Below, piece after piece: positions 37,956 through 45,543 of a DNA stretch of 64,000 nt (position 1 is the first letter of the stretch; every line of letters starts with the position of its first letter). Source of the DNA: VAYN01 sp963702075 (GTDB lineage Bacteria; Actinomycetota; Thermoleophilia; Solirubrobacterales; 70-9); contig OY969703.1 of the NCBI GenBank assembly GCA_963702075.1, positions 2,232,001 to 2,296,000 on the forward strand. The letters are read 5' to 3'. The translations under genes and the position numbers were made by a program. A model generated the notes under the pieces. That model saw nothing but the letters and a program-made list of their open reading frames with translations. It was not told the origin of the DNA and did no database searches.

Positions 37956-39775
37956 ACCAAGAAGAGGACTTCGCCGAGGCCCGCCGAGGCCTGATCGCCC
38001 CCTTCGACCCGCCGCGAGTCGAGACTGCCGACGGCAAGGTGGTCTGGGACCTCGAGTCCTACGGCTTTCTCGAGGAAGAGTGCCCCGATACCGCCCACCC
38101 GAGCCTCTGGCGGCAAAGCCGGCTCAACTGCATCGCCGGCCTCTTCGAGCTGGCGCCGGGCTTCTACCAACTGCGCGGCTTCGACCTCTCGAACATGCAC
38201 ATCGTCGAGGGCGAGCAGGGGATCCTCGTCATCGACCCGCTGATCTCGGCCGAGACCGCGGCGGCGGCGCTGGCGCTCTACCGCGAGCATCGCGGCGATC
38301 GCCCAGTCACCGGCCTCGTCTACACCCACTGCCACATCGACCACTTCGGCGGCGCCAAGGGCATCGTCTCCGCCGAGGAGGTGCGCGACCGCGGCATCCC
38401 CGTCCTCGCCCCGGAGGGCTTCCTCGAGCACGCGGTCAGCGAGAACGTCTACGCGGGGACGGCGATGGGCCGGCGCGCCGGCTACATGTACGGGGCGGCG
38501 CTGCGGCGCGGGCCCGACGGCCAGATCGGCTCCGGTCTCGGCCAGACGACCTCGCTGGGGACGATGACGCTGATCCCGCCCGATCGCGACATCACCGCGA
38601 CCGGGCAGGAGGAGACGGTCGACGGCGTGCGGATGGTCTTCCAGCTGACCCCCGGCACCGAGGCGCCGGCCGAGATGAACTTCCACTTCCCCGAGCACCG
38701 GGTGCTCTGCATCGCCGAGAACGCCACCCACACGATGCACAACCTCCTCACCCTGCGCGGCGCCCTGGTCCGCGACCCGCACGTCTGGGCGGCTTACCTC
38801 GACGAGGCGATCGAGCTGTTCGGCGCCGACAGCGACGTCCTCTTCGCCGGCCACCACTGGCCGCGCTGGGGCAGCGAGCGGATCGTCGACTATCTGCGCA
38901 AGCAACGCGACCTCTATGCCTACCTCCACGACCAGACCCTGCGCCTGATCAACAAGGGCCTGACCGGGCGCGAGATCGCCGAGGAGCTGGAGCTGCCGCC
39001 CGAGCTCGCCTCCGAGTGGCACTGCCGCGGCTACTACGGCTCGGTCAGCCACAACGTGAAGGCGGTCTACCAGCGCTACATGGGCTGGTTCGACGGCAAC
39101 CCGGCGCACCTCTGGGAGCACACTCCGGTCGAGTCCGCCCGCCGCTACGTCGAGTTCATGGGCGGCGCCGAGCGGACCCTGGAGCTGGCGCGTCAATCTT
39201 TCGACAAAGGGGACTACCGCTGGGTGGCGGAGGTCGTCAACCACGTCGTCTTCGCCGAGCCCGACAACCAGCCAGCACGCGACCTCCAAGCCGACGCCCT
39301 GGAGCAGCTCGGCTACGGCGCCGAGAACGCCACCTGGCGCAACTTCTACCTGGCCGGAGCCGATGAGCTGCGCAACGGAGTCACCGGCACCCCCACCGAC
39401 GCCCGCCCCTTCGACATCCTCGCCAACCTCACCCTCCCCCAGATCCTCGACGGCATGAAGGTGAGGCTCGACGGCCCCCAAGCCTGGGGCAAACACCTGA
39501 CGATCGGCTGGCAGGTCACCGACCCCGACGAGCGCCACCTCCTGACCGTAGAAAACGGCGTCCTCCACCACCACCCCTGGCCAAAGGACGCCAACCCCGA
39601 AGCAACCCTAGTAATCGAGCGCCAAGCCCTAAACGAAATGCTCTCCGGCACCGCCGACCTACCAGCCCTAGCCGAATCCGGCCGCCTCAGGGTCGGGGGC
39701 GACGGCACCAAGCTAGGCGAGCTCCTCGGCCTCCTAGAAGAGCCCGACCCGAACTTCCCGATCGTCACGCCCTGA
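37952..39775 (+). CDS. metallo-beta-lactamase fold alkylsulfatase (SdsA1-like, type III)
   Basis: 607 aa. Zinc motif THCHIDHFGG (125-134), further ligands in IAENATHTMHN (about 249) and FAGHHWPRWGSE, a dimerisation domain, and a C-terminal SCP2-like domain (about 485-607) that binds lipid. Type III alkylsulfatases release sulfate from long-chain alkyl sulfates to give fatty alcohols, which would feed the beta-oxidation genes directly upstream (4-bp overlap). Size matches the family. There is no evident signal peptide, so it seems cytosolic, unlike periplasmic SdsA1. Confidence 0.88.
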   Translation: MNQEEDFAEARRGLIAPFDPPRVETADGKVVWDLESYGFLEEECPDTAHPSLWRQSRLNCIAGLFELAPGFYQLRGFDLSNMHIVEGEQGILVIDPLISAETAAAALALYREHRGDRPVTGLVYTHCHIDHFGGAKGIVSAEEVRDRGIPVLAPEGFLEHAVSENVYAGTAMGRRAGYMYGAALRRGPDGQIGSGLGQTTSLGTMTLIPPDRDITATGQEETVDGVRMVFQLTPGTEAPAEMNFHFPEHRVLCIAENATHTMHNLLTLRGALVRDPHVWAAYLDEAIELFGADSDVLFAGHHWPRWGSERIVDYLRKQRDLYAYLHDQTLRLINKGLTGREIAEELELPPELASEWHCRGYYGSVSHNVKAVYQRYMGWFDGNPAHLWEHTPVESARRYVEFMGGAERTLELARQSFDKGDYRWVAEVVNHVVFAEPDNQPARDLQADALEQLGYGAENATWRNFYLAGADELRNGVTGTPTDARPFDILANLTLPQILDGMKVRLDGPQAWGKHLTIGWQVTDPDERHLLTVENGVLHHHPWPKDANPEATLVIERQALNEMLSGTADLPALAESGRLRVGGDGTKLGELLGLLEEPDPNFPIVTP

Positions 39776-39799
39776 ACCGCGCAGCTCGGGCAGGACGGC

Positions 39800-41227
39800 T
39801 CAGGCTCGTGCGGGTCTTCGCGATCTAACCAATACGGTTAGACCCAGAGAGATAAGACCACCAATAAGGAAGATCACAAGGTTCTTGAAAGTTGGGGCCG
39901 TGGTCTCTTCCAAGGGAGTCATCTCCCCACAGTCGCGTGGGTGCGCCGCCTCTCTGTAATCACTGATTCCATAGGTGGACAGCTTTTCCGTCTTCGATAT
40001 ATCTACTTCTCCCTTAGGAGCAATATCGCAGCTCCAGGTATAAGACTCGTTATCGCCTATGGCTGGGTCGGGAAGAGATGGACCCGCGGCGTAAGCGGCG
40101 TTGTGCAGCGTCACCGACGCGCTCGACGGCAGCGCAAGGTGGTCGTGATCTATGTGCTTCCACACCGGTGAGTCAATGTTTGGCCAGAGCCGTGCGCCAA
40201 CCAATGGTGGCGTCTCCAGGTAGCAGGACTGCAGCCCGTTCTGCGTCAACCAATTTGGCCTGAACCAGAAAGCTATGGGACCCCTCGCACTGGCCCAGCT
40301 CGAGGTGACCCAAGCATTGATTACTTCGTATTTACCAACCCTGATGACATTCGTCAAACCTGCCCTGAAATTGAGTGGCCGTACGGGGGTATGGTCCACT
40401 TCACCGCCTTTGAAGATCGGCGAAACCGACTGCAGCTCGCTCCCTGGAAGCGTCTCTTCGTGTGCTACGAGCGGATCGGTAACAGCAAGAACCTGAAGGT
40501 GGTTAGCCGTTCCAGCGGGTACCACTAGCTGAAGTTCCAAGCGGTGAGAGTAGATATGTCGGTGGTGGGCCCAGAACTCAGTCGACCCGAAGACATGAAC
40601 TGCCGCCAGCACAGACGAGCATCCTTCGGGATAGACATCTAGGTGGAGAACTAGACCTTCCGTGCTCGAAGTCGTTGCTCTTGAAGTGAAACCGATTCCA
40701 CTTGCCATGGGGGCTGGCGCGCCGGGTCCGGTCAAAAGATCAACGCCCAGGAAAAGAGAGCCCACGACGACAGCAGCCCCGATCCAGGCGCTCGTACGGG
40801 GAAAATATTTGATCCGTTTCCGAAAAAGAAAAGGGAGCCAGAGTGAAGGGATCGCATAAAAAAACACCCCTGACAGATCGCCGGAGTAAGCGGCTACAAT
40901 CGCGGCCCGCGTCAGCGCAAGCGCCCAAAGCACGATCGCGATTCCCGCAGCCAAATTGGGCTTAGGCCTGCCGAGCGGAACAGCGTCCGAAAGACTGATT
41001 GCCCAGACCAGCGTGGCGTACGTGATGTAGGTGGTAAGCAGCGATGGGCCCGTCCCACCGTTCCAGAGGCCCCAGGTGACGGAGCAGCAAATCCCCAGCA
41101 GGACCAAGTAAAGAACGTTCTGCAGGGCGGCAAACCTTCGCCTGATCATCGCTCGATGGCGAGCGCGATCCAGTTCCCGCCTCTTCGCCATTGAGGCGGT
41201 GCGTTTCACCCCACCACTTCCAGCCAT
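39800..41227 (-). CDS. membrane protein of unknown function, lower GC
   Basis: 475 aa. A basic N-terminus (first 35 residues) is followed by about five membrane helices (38-175), a large extracytoplasmic beta-rich domain (about 185-435, few Cys), and one C-terminal helix (about 445-468). GC content and codon use (many NNA/NNT codons) are unlike flanking genes, which points to acquisition. A good promoter TTGACA-16-TAAGGC precedes it. No family recognised; a surface receptor or sensor is possible. Confidence 0.7.
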   Translation of the reverse strand: MAGSGGVKRTASMAKRRELDRARHRAMIRRRFAALQNVLYLVLLGICCSVTWGLWNGGTGPSLLTTYITYATLVWAISLSDAVPLGRPKPNLAAGIAIVLWALALTRAAIVAAYSGDLSGVFFYAIPSLWLPFLFRKRIKYFPRTSAWIGAAVVVGSLFLGVDLLTGPGAPAPMASGIGFTSRATTSSTEGLVLHLDVYPEGCSSVLAAVHVFGSTEFWAHHRHIYSHRLELQLVVPAGTANHLQVLAVTDPLVAHEETLPGSELQSVSPIFKGGEVDHTPVRPLNFRAGLTNVIRVGKYEVINAWVTSSWASARGPIAFWFRPNWLTQNGLQSCYLETPPLVGARLWPNIDSPVWKHIDHDHLALPSSASVTLHNAAYAAGPSLPDPAIGDNESYTWSCDIAPKGEVDISKTEKLSTYGISDYREAAHPRDCGEMTPLEETTAPTFKNLVIFLIGGLISLGLTVLVRSRRPARA

Positions 41228-41238
41228 CGAATGGCTTA

Positions 41239-41266
41239 GCCTTATCGACTTTTATAGAACTGTCAA
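41239..41266 (-). promoter_or_regulatory. sigma-70-type promoter for the 475-aa membrane protein
   Basis: Minus strand TTGACA (41266-41261), 16-base spacer, TAAGGC (41244-41239), about 12 bases before the ATG at 41227, so the leader would be five bases or so. The consensus -35 is unusual for this GC-rich sequence. Confidence 0.55.
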
Positions 41267-41296
41267 CTACTCGAAAGCCTTGGGCAAAAGAGTGCG

Positions 41297-41323
41297 CCTG
41301 ATGATTTAGATCTTCACATCAGG
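41297..41323 (-). terminator. hairpin downstream of the trxB operon
   Basis: CCTGATG (41297-41303) and CATCAGG (41317-41323) form a 7-bp stem with a 13-nt loop, 18 bp after the end of the zinc-finger gene. On the minus strand it is followed by a short CTCTTTT tract. A weak terminator for the three-gene unit. Confidence 0.45.
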
Positions 41324-41340
41324 ACATCGTCGGGCAGCTG

Positions 41341-41616
41341 CTACCCGTCACTGAGCCTCATCATCACCTCGTCCACGTAGCACCAGCTCCAGTCTTCGCC
41401 GGGCTCGGCGGAGCGGATGATCGGGTGGCCGGTGTCTTGGTGGTGGGCGGTGGCGTGTTTGCCGGGGGAGTTGTCGCAGCAGCCGATGTGGCCGCAGGTC
41501 TGGCACATGCGCAGGTGGACCCACTGCATGTCCAGTGCCAGGCACTCCTCGCAACCCGCTATCTCGCCCGGGGGGGCGAGGAACTCAACCGCGTCGAGAT
41601 GGGTGCACTCAGCCAC
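41341..41616 (-). CDS. UBP-type zinc finger protein
   Basis: 91 aa from a GTG. Zinc ligands follow the ZnF-UBP order: CTHLD, GCEECLALDMQWVHLRMC, CGHIGCCDNSPGKHATAHHQDTGH (in pieces), about six Cys and five His. In eukaryotes this fold binds ubiquitin C-termini; bacteria lack ubiquitin, so the ligand here is unknown. The start overlaps the end of thioredoxin reductase by 8 bp, so it is coupled to trxB. Confidence 0.85.
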   Translation of the reverse strand: MAECTHLDAVEFLAPPGEIAGCEECLALDMQWVHLRMCQTCGHIGCCDNSPGKHATAHHQDTGHPIIRSAEPGEDWSWCYVDEVMMRLSDG

Positions 41617-42616
41617 TGCCGGTGGCGATCTCGGCGGGCTCCCCGCCCGGCATCCAGTGGGCCTCGACCGGCGGGGCGGCGTCGCGGAGGTAGCGCTCGG
41701 CGTCGAGGGCGCCCATGCAGCCGGTGCCGGCGGCGGTGACCGCCTGGCGGTAGGTGTGGTCGACGACGTCGCCGACGGCGAAGACACCGCCAAGGTTGGT
41801 GCGGGTCGAGCCGGCCTCGGTGGCGATGTAGCCGTCCTCGTCGGTCTCGACCTGGCCGGCGACGATCTCCGACTTCGGGATGTGGCCGATCGCGACGAAG
41901 GCGCCCTCGGTCTCGATCTCCTCCTCCGCCCCGCTCTCGACGTTGCGGAAGCGGACCTTCTCGAGTTTGCCGCTCTCGCCGGCGACGAACTCGAGCGGCT
42001 CCAGCGGGTTGCGGAACTCGATGTTCTCCTTTTCGCCGGCGCGGTCGAGCATGATCTTCGAGGCGCGGAACTGTGGGCGCCGGGTGGCGATCGTCAGCTT
42101 GCTGGCGAACTTGGAGATGAAGATCGAGTCCTCCATCGCCGAGTCGCCGCCGCCGATCACGACCACCTTCTGGTCTTTGAAGAAGGCCCCGTCGCAGACG
42201 CCGCAGGTGGAGACGCCGCGGCCGCCGAGCTCCATCTCGCCGGGGATGCCGAGCCGTTTCGGCTCCGCCCCCATCGCCAGGATCACGGTCTTGGCGCGGT
42301 GCTCCTCGTCGCCGAGGAAGACCTTCTGCACGCCGCCGTCGGAGAGCTCGACCCGGTCGACGTCGTCGGTGACGAAGCGGGTCCCGAAGCGCTCGGCCTG
42401 GGCGCGGAACTGGGCCATCATCTCCGGGCCCATGATCCCGTCGGGGTAGCCCGGGTAGTTCTCGACGTCGGTCGTGTTCTGCAGCTGGCCACCCCACTGG
42501 AAGCCCTCGAAGACCAGCGGCTCGAGGTTCGCGCGGGCGGTGTAGAGCGCCGCCGTGTAGCCGGCGGGCCCGCCGCCGACGATGATTACGTTCTCGATTT
42601 TCTTGCTCTCAGCCAT
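41609..42616 (-). CDS. trxB: thioredoxin reductase
   Basis: 335 aa. FAD motif GGGPAGYTAALY (14-25), redox pair CGVC (Cys138, Cys141) followed by DGA, NADPH motif GGGDSAMEDS and C-terminal GVFAVGDV. The family usually has CATC; Gly-Val here is a modest variant. It transfers electrons from NADPH to thioredoxin. It overlaps the flippase-like gene upstream (8 bp) and the zinc-finger gene downstream (8 bp), so three genes form one unit. Confidence 0.95.
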   Translation of the reverse strand: MAESKKIENVIIVGGGPAGYTAALYTARANLEPLVFEGFQWGGQLQNTTDVENYPGYPDGIMGPEMMAQFRAQAERFGTRFVTDDVDRVELSDGGVQKVFLGDEEHRAKTVILAMGAEPKRLGIPGEMELGGRGVSTCGVCDGAFFKDQKVVVIGGGDSAMEDSIFISKFASKLTIATRRPQFRASKIMLDRAGEKENIEFRNPLEPLEFVAGESGKLEKVRFRNVESGAEEEIETEGAFVAIGHIPKSEIVAGQVETDEDGYIATEAGSTRTNLGGVFAVGDVVDHTYRQAVTAAGTGCMGALDAERYLRDAAPPVEAHWMPGGEPAEIATGSG

Positions 42617-43805
42617 CTTCTCGCCGCCTGGAGTCTATTACTTTACTTTGTATAGTAGCTCCCGGGAACGCGGAAGGCAATTCTTCCACGACGGCCTCGA
42701 ACTCTTTGGCGGCGCTGCCGCCGCGGTCGATCGGCAGCCCCTCCTCTTCCCAGCGATGAACGGTGTGGCGGAGCTGGAAGAAGGCGAAGATGCCCGGCGG
42801 GATCGGCATCCAGAAGGAGACGAGGCGAAAGATCAGGATCGCCGGAAAGACCGTTTCCGAAGGGAAGCCGAAGAGGACGAAGGCGCCGATCATCCCCGCG
42901 TCGACCGCCCCCACCCCCGCCGGGGCGAGCGGGAAGAGGTTGGCGACCATGCCGAGGAAGAAGCCCTGGACGACGACCGCGAGCGGGACGTGGACGCCGA
43001 AGGCGTGGAACGAGGCCCACAGCACGCCGATGCTGAAGGCCCAGAAGCCGGCGGCGCCGATCACCGCCAGGCCTCCGCGCGAGGGGTGGGTGAAGAGCCC
43101 GAGCGCGAAGCGGAAGCCTTCGCCGAGGGTCGCCGGAACTTTGCCGGCGCTCTGGAGGAGGCTGCGCGAACGCTCGGTGTGGGCGTAACGGGCCAGCCGC
43201 TCCTCGGCGTTGGCGGGGATCAGCGTAATGAGGACGCCGAGGATCAGCAGCAGGCCGGCGACGGCGGCGGGGACGATCGTCAGCTCGACCGAGCCCTTGC
43301 CGTTCATCACCCCGGTCCGCAGCAGGACCCCGAAGAGGATCAGGGCGAAGGGATAGAAGACGTAGTGGAGGGAGACGAAAGCGACCATGCGCCGGCCGAC
43401 GTCGCGCCGCGCCATCCCCGCCTTGCGCAGCGCCCAGTAGGTGAGGGCGACGCCGCCGGCGCCGCCGGCCGAGAAGAGCAGGGTCGCCGCGACCCCGGCC
43501 ATGTTGATCTCGTAGGTCTCGGTCCAGCTCAGGCGCAGCGCGTCGCCGCCGACCACCGCTTTGAAGAGAGCGATGTAGGTCGCGTAGGCGGCGACGTTGA
43601 AGGCGATCGCGATCGCGATCCAGAGCGGGTCGGCGTCGCCGAGGCGACTGAGCGCGTCGCCGAGCCCGACCAGCTTCGGGAAGAGGAAGTAGATCGAGCC
43701 GAGGAGGATGAAGACGAGAACGACGGTCTGGACGATCCGCCGCGTCGTGAAAATCGGCATTTCGGCGAAGCGGCCACTCTCCTGCGCCGGCTCTTCCTGA
43801 GACAC
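42609..43805 (-). CDS. lysylphosphatidylglycerol synthase/flippase-like membrane protein (UPF0104)
   Basis: 398 aa, about eight membrane helices. Pattern SAGGAGGVALTYWALRKAGM (about 112-131) and LFPLAPAGVGAVDAGMIGAF (about 292) are typical of the UPF0104/YbhN family, related to the MprF flippase domain without the synthase half. Probably moves or senses an aminoacylated or glycosylated lipid. First gene of the unit with trxB, which it overlaps by 8 bp. The link to redox metabolism is not obvious. Confidence 0.85.
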   Translation of the reverse strand: MSQEEPAQESGRFAEMPIFTTRRIVQTVVLVFILLGSIYFLFPKLVGLGDALSRLGDADPLWIAIAIAFNVAAYATYIALFKAVVGGDALRLSWTETYEINMAGVAATLLFSAGGAGGVALTYWALRKAGMARRDVGRRMVAFVSLHYVFYPFALILFGVLLRTGVMNGKGSVELTIVPAAVAGLLLILGVLITLIPANAEERLARYAHTERSRSLLQSAGKVPATLGEGFRFALGLFTHPSRGGLAVIGAAGFWAFSIGVLWASFHAFGVHVPLAVVVQGFFLGMVANLFPLAPAGVGAVDAGMIGAFVLFGFPSETVFPAILIFRLVSFWMPIPPGIFAFFQLRHTVHRWEEEGLPIDRGGSAAKEFEAVVEELPSAFPGATIQSKVIDSRRREDG

Positions 43806-43815
43806 CCTTTAGAAA

Positions 43816-44763
43816 TTACCCGCTCGCGATCCTCTCCAGACGCTGCAAGCCCGTGTTTACCCCGCGTATGAGGGGTTCCGCCAAGGCCTCGCCCCGCCGC
43901 ACTGCGGCGACGAGGGCCGCGCCGGCGAGCAGATCGGTGACGTAGTGCTCGCCGAGGTAGACGAGGGCGAAGCCGAGCGTGCCCGCGTAGGTCCAGCCGA
44001 GGGCGCCCTCCACCTTGCCGGCCTCCGCAAGCGAAAGCGCAGCCTGCAACGAGGTGGCGAAGTGCAGCGAGGGCATCGCCGCCCAGGGATTGCCGCCGAG
44101 CGCGTCGTACATTCGCTGCCAGGCGCGTCCCCAGGTCGGTTCGCCGACCTCGACCATGATCCGCCGCACCTTGTCCTCCCCGGTCAGCCCCTTCTCGGCC
44201 GCCCACCAGGGCGGCGCCGTCGGGACCGCGAAGTAGAGCGCGCAACCGAGGTCGAAGACCGCCGCCATCTGCCGGGCCGAGCGCGGGAAGCGCTCGTTGT
44301 GGCCGACCAGGATCACGACCAGAGAGAGGTAGGGCTCGATGAACCAGAGCCAGTGGGCCCAGGTGAGGACCTGGTTGACGACCCTCACCTGCGGCAGCCG
44401 CGCCAGCGCCCGCTGCAGGCGCGCGTTGGGAAGGCGCCCGCCGCCGACGATCCGGTCGATGGTGATCGGGTAGCGCGTCCGCAGGCGCTCCCGCAGGCGC
44501 TCGGGGTCGTCGTAGGGGAGCTCGTGGGCGACGGTGAAGGCCCACATCTGCAGGGCAAAGAGGGCGACGTCGCGGCGTTTGGTGCGTGGCTGCAGCACCG
44601 CCAGCGCCAGGGGGGCGGCGGCTACGGTAGCGACCGTTACCGGTGCCGGGATACTCCAGCGGCGGCGCAGGAAGGGAGCCGCGGCGGCGGCCCCGATCGC
44701 CGTCACCGCCCCAGCTCGGACCGCAAGGCGAAGCGCTTTTGGTGGCCGGGAGCGCCTCCTCAT
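43816..44763 (-). CDS. PAP2-family (inositol phosphorylceramide synthase-like) membrane protein
   Basis: About 315 aa from ATG 44763, chosen because TATACT (44779-44774) lies ten bases upstream and a longer frame to 44856 would overlap the divergent oxidase gene. Six or so helices. Catalytic PAP2 motifs are AMPSLHFATSL (C2) and YLGEHYVTDLLAG (C3, His and Asp). WAHWLWFIEPYLSL and TAPPWW fit the AUR1-like branch. It dephosphorylates or transfers a phospho-head group on a lipid. Divergent from subunit II. Confidence 0.82.
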   Translation of the reverse strand: MRRRSRPPKALRLAVRAGAVTAIGAAAAAPFLRRRWSIPAPVTVATVAAAPLALAVLQPRTKRRDVALFALQMWAFTVAHELPYDDPERLRERLRTRYPITIDRIVGGGRLPNARLQRALARLPQVRVVNQVLTWAHWLWFIEPYLSLVVILVGHNERFPRSARQMAAVFDLGCALYFAVPTAPPWWAAEKGLTGEDKVRRIMVEVGEPTWGRAWQRMYDALGGNPWAAMPSLHFATSLQAALSLAEAGKVEGALGWTYAGTLGFALVYLGEHYVTDLLAGAALVAAVRRGEALAEPLIRGVNTGLQRLERIASG

Positions 44764-44844
44764 CAAGGCGGCGAGTATAGGTCGGCGCCCGAGAGGCGGG
44801 CGGGAGGGCGCGGCGCCGCCTCGCCTGAATAGAATGGCCGCGCT

Positions 44845-45543
44845 TTGGCGCCCCACTCCCCTGGCACTGACCAGATCGACACCCTGCTCTGGATCGGCTT
44901 CGTCGCCGCCGTGATCCTCGTGCTCGCGGTCAACGCCGCGCTCTTCTTCGCGGTGCGACGGTTCCGCTCCGAGCGCGGCGCCGCGCCGCGGCAGCTGCTG
45001 GGCGGACGCAGGCTGCAGTTCCGGGTCGGCGGCCTGCTCACCGTCTTCGCTCTCCTGCTCTTCATCCTCGGGGTCGTCTTCACCGGCAAGACGCGGGAAA
45101 CCCCGACCACGGGCGACGCCGGCCTCGCTTCGGCGAAGTCGGCACCGCTGAAGATCAAGGCGACCGGCCAGCAGTGGCTGTGGCGCTACGACTACCCGAA
45201 CGGGGCCTTCTCCTATTACAAGCTCGTGGTCCCGGTCGACACCGCGGTCGAGCTGGAACTACTCTCGACCGACGTCGTCCACACCTGGAACGTCAACGAC
45301 CTGGCCCCCAAGGCCGACGCGGTGCCGGGGAAGACCCACGACATCGTCTTCAGAGCCGACGACGAAGGCGTCTACGAAGGCGACTCCGCCACCCTCTCCG
45401 GGCAGGCGTACGCGGCGATGCGGACCGCGGTAGAAGTCGTCTCCCCCGAGGAATACGAAGCATTCGTCAAGACCCAGAAAAGCGAAATCGAAGACGCTCA
45501 GGACCGGGTCGTCGGCCTGATCGAAGAAGGAAACGTGCCATGA
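44845..45543 (+). CDS. heme-copper oxidase subunit II-like protein without a CuA site
   Basis: 232 aa, TTG start, with TAGAAT (44830-44835) as a -10 box nine bases upstream. Two membrane helices (12-36, 61-80) and a cupredoxin domain. The cupredoxin keeps the fold landmarks (QQWLWRYDYP, STDVVHTWNV, DEGVYEG) but where CuA proteins have CAEFCGxxH this one has SATLSGQAY: both Cys are Ser (181, 185), the Glu is Thr183 and the His is Tyr189. His146 and Met192 remain. CuA is therefore absent, as in quinol oxidases. Overlaps subunit I by 4 bp. Confidence 0.88.
   Translation: MAPHSPGTDQIDTLLWIGFVAAVILVLAVNAALFFAVRRFRSERGAAPRQLLGGRRLQFRVGGLLTVFALLLFILGVVFTGKTRETPTTGDAGLASAKSAPLKIKATGQQWLWRYDYPNGAFSYYKLVVPVDTAVELELLSTDVVHTWNVNDLAPKADAVPGKTHDIVFRADDEGVYEGDSATLSGQAYAAMRTAVEVVSPEEYEAFVKTQKSEIEDAQDRVVGLIEEGNVP

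Noticed and set aside
45174..45540. An N-terminally extended oxidase subunit I starting near 45174
   Set aside because: The extension is out-of-frame Arg-rich sequence overlapping subunit II; the ATG at 45540 with ATGA overlap is the sensible start.
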